From the NCBI GenBank assembly GCA_040757595.1, contig JBFLWP010000005.1, positions 1 through 64,000 of the forward strand: a DNA stretch of 64,000 bases, written 5' to 3'. The notes under the pieces are model-generated. The model was not told the origin of the DNA. It did no database searches and saw only the letters and a program-made list of their open reading frames with translations. Positions 62,224 to 64,000 of this stretch are shown here, one piece after another (the stretch's first letter is position 1; the number at the start of each line of letters is the position of its first letter). The stretch comes from Nitrospirota bacterium (GTDB lineage: Bacteria > Nitrospirota > Nitrospiria > Nitrospirales > Nitrospiraceae). The position numbers and the translations under genes are program-made.

Positions 62224-64000
62224 ATGGCGAACCCAACGATGCACATCCCGCCATCGTTTTCGGGCGCGGCGTGGCGTCTTCGCCCCCTGGCCCGATTCGG
62301 GCTGCTCGGTTTGGGGCTCGGACTTGCCGCGGTGCTGTTCGAGCCCGCTGTCTGGAGGACCGATTTCGCCTCCGGGCTCCTTTCTCACGGCCACTGCTAC
62401 CTGTGGAGGCCGGGTCTGGTCTGGCTCCACGTGGTGTCCGACAGCCTGATCGGGTTGTCCTACTTGGTCATCTCCATCACGCTCACCTATCTGGTCTATC
62501 GCGCGCGCCAAGACGTCCCGTTCGGCTGGATGCTCCTGGCTTTCGGCTTCTTCATCGTGGCCTGCGGCGGCACGCACCTGATGGAGGTCTGGACCGTCTG
62601 GAATCCGCTCTACTGGTTGGCCGGCAACGTGAAGGCGTTGACGGCGGCGGCCTCGGTGGCCACGGCCGTCGTGCTGCCTCCCGTGGTGCCGAAGGTTCTG
62701 GCGTTGATCCATGAGGCCAAGCTTTCCGAAGAGCGGCGCAGGCAGGTTCAACAGGCCAACGCCGAACTGAGGGCGCTCAACGAGAAGCTCACCGAGTACA
62801 ACCGGCTCAAGACGGAGTTTTTCGCCAACGTCAGCCATGAGCTTCGGACGCCCCTGACCCTGGTGCTGGGGCCGACCGAGAAGCTGCTGCGATCCGGCGG
62901 GCTGACCGAGCCCCAACGTCAAGACCTTCAGGTCGTCGAGCGGAACGCCCGCATCCTGCACAAGCAGGTCAACGACCTGCTCGACGTGTCCAAGCTGGAT
63001 GCCGGGAAGATGAAGCTGGCCTACGTCGAGACCGACCTGGCGCGGCTGATCCGCGCGACCGCCGACGATTTTATGGTGCTGGCTCGGGAGCGGCAGGTTG
63101 CGTTTTCGGTTGAGACCCCGCCGACCGTCATGGCTCAGGTGGACATCGAGAAGGTCCAGCGCGTTCTGGTCAACCTCCTCTCCAACGCCTTCAAGTTCAC
63201 CCCGGCCGGCGGGTCCGTGATCGGTCTCCTCCGGACGGGCGGGGATGAGGCGGTCCTGGAGGTCCAGGACGGCGGGCCAGGAGTACCTCCGCACCTCCGC
63301 GAGGCGATCTTCGAGCGATTCCGTCAGGGGGAGGGAGGACCGACCAGGACGTTTGGCGGTACGGGGCTTGGACTGGCCATCGTCAAGGAATTCATCGAAC
63401 TGCACGGCGGCTCCGTCTCGGTCGGCGACGCGCCGGACGGAGGCGCGCTGTTCACCGTCCGGTTGCCGCTTATGGCGCCGCCGGGAGCCGCGGTGCGTCG
63501 CGCTGCGGATCGGCCGGATGAGGCCGACGCGCTCCTCCGCGCGGCGGTCGAAGAGCTGCGGCTGCGGGCCGAGGCTGCCCCGGCCGTTTCGGGGGCGGAT
63601 CGTCCGCTGGTCCTCGTCGTCGAGGACAACCGGGACATGAACCGGCTCCTCGTCGAATGGCTGGCCCCAGACTACCGGACCGTGTCCGCATTCGACGGTC
63701 TGGAAGGGCTCGAGAAGGCCCTCGAGCTGCGTCCCGATCTGATCCTGAGCGACGTGATGATGCCGAAGATGAGCGGCGGTGAACTGATGCGCGCCGTCCG
63801 GGTCTCCCCCGAGCTCTGCGACGTTCCCATCATCATCCTGACGGCAAGGGCCGATGATGAGCTGCGCGTGGGGCTTTTGCGCGAGCGCGCCCAGGACTAT
63901 CTGACCAAGCCGATCCTGATGGAGGAATTGCGGGCGCGGGTCGGCAATCTGGTCGCCGTCAAACGCGCGCGGGACCTGATGCAGCGGGAGCTGTCGAGCC
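62224..64000 (+). CDS. Hybrid histidine kinase with ethylene-receptor-like input domain (3' end beyond window)
   Basis: An open frame from ATG 62224 to the window end (592 codons). The N-terminal three-helix region matches the ethylene-binding domain of plant ETR1 and cyanobacterial Slr1212: D73 in VSDSLIGLSY, C114 and H118 in ACGGTHLM, the copper-ligand trio with similar spacing (41 and 4 residues; ETR1 has 40 and 4). A coiled linker leads to a HisKA domain (H in ANVSHELRTPLTL), an ATPase domain (LLSNAFKF, DGGPGVP, GTGLGLAIVKEFIELHGG) and a receiver domain (VVEDNRDMNRLL, D in ILSDVMMPKMSG). More receiver or output sequence is likely downstream. Confidence 0.88.
   Translation, partial: MANPTMHIPPSFSGAAWRLRPLARFGLLGLGLGLAAVLFEPAVWRTDFASGLLSHGHCYLWRPGLVWLHVVSDSLIGLSYLVISITLTYLVYRARQDVPFGWMLLAFGFFIVACGGTHLMEVWTVWNPLYWLAGNVKALTAAASVATAVVLPPVVPKVLALIHEAKLSEERRRQVQQANAELRALNEKLTEYNRLKTEFFANVSHELRTPLTLVLGPTEKLLRSGGLTEPQRQDLQVVERNARILHKQVNDLLDVSKLDAGKMKLAYVETDLARLIRATADDFMVLARERQVAFSVETPPTVMAQVDIEKVQRVLVNLLSNAFKFTPAGGSVIGLLRTGGDEAVLEVQDGGPGVPPHLREAIFERFRQGEGGPTRTFGGTGLGLAIVKEFIELHGGSVSVGDAPDGGALFTVRLPLMAPPGAAVRRAADRPDEADALLRAAVEELRLRAEAAPAVSGADRPLVLVVEDNRDMNRLLVEWLAPDYRTVSAFDGLEGLEKALELRPDLILSDVMMPKMSGGELMRAVRVSPELCDVPIIILTARADDELRVGLLRERAQDYLTKPILMEELRARVGNLVAVKRARDLMQRELSS

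Overview
The window is GC-rich (roughly two thirds G+C), densely packed bacterial chromosome with genes on both strands. The gene set suggests a member of the Nitrospirota, most likely Nitrospira or a close relative: ADP-glucose glycogen synthesis, DUF971, DUF5618 and DUF3386 proteins, a CADD-like diiron protein, a sulfur-carrier amino-acid cluster and many two-component sensors. This is inferred from gene content; the window has no rRNA marker. There are no insertion sequences, phage genes or CRISPR arrays. Two tRNAs (Pro-TGG, Arg-TCT) lie at 53.35-53.62 kb.

Layout. 0-2.7 kb: a ParE-type toxin (cut by the window edge) with its antitoxin, then small conserved proteins. 2.7-8.5 kb: glgA converges with a leftward operon of glgC and a Ski2-like helicase made as two polypeptides whose genes run in the reverse of the usual domain order. 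8.6-13.5 kb: a potABCD-type polyamine ABC transporter behind a strong promoter. 13.6-19.4 kb: a tripartite heavy-metal-type RND efflux operon. 19.4-23.5 kb: HEAT-repeat protein, peptide deformylase, an MsbA-like ABC exporter and small zinc-finger-like proteins. 23.6-28.8 kb: a leftward operon thiS-cysK-moeB-thrC-moaD-NIL-moeB-JAMM, which looks like a protein-thiocarboxylate route for putting sulfide into cysteine and probably homocysteine. 29-45.9 kb: a mosaic of hypothetical proteins, a PLD-like nuclease, a flavin monooxygenase, TPM, DUF5069, DUF3386, AmrS, ClpS-like, CaxA, HemW, FmdB, a formylglycine-generating-enzyme-like protein and a CADD-like protein. 45.9-53.6 kb: metH, an HD-GYP response regulator, RNase PH, RdgB and the tRNAs. 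53.6-64 kb: a signalling island with a QseE/QseG/QseF-like set, a small coupled membrane microprotein, an outer-membrane beta-barrel, a MASE1-PAS-PAS kinase with a damaged N terminus and its LuxR-type regulator, and a hybrid kinase with an ethylene-receptor-like input domain that runs off the window.

Two features stand out. First, both sulfur carriers in the 23.6-28.8 kb operon carry one residue after the Gly-Gly (GGR and GGGL) and share the operon with a JAMM protease. This parallels the HcyS/HcyD/HcyF homocysteine system of Wolinella and the CysO/CysM/Mec+ cysteine system of Mycobacterium, but with a threonine-synthase-like enzyme and a NIL protein as partners. Second, at least 17 spacers carry degenerate tandem repeats of period 7 (once period 6), built on a GTGAYGN-like unit. 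They are often arranged as two inverted arms that could fold as hairpins, and several run into or set the N termini of neighbouring genes.

Polyamine uptake, glycogen storage, metal efflux and numerous sensors suit a chemolithoautotroph in a changing environment. All functional statements rest on motif recognition by eye; no database search was run.
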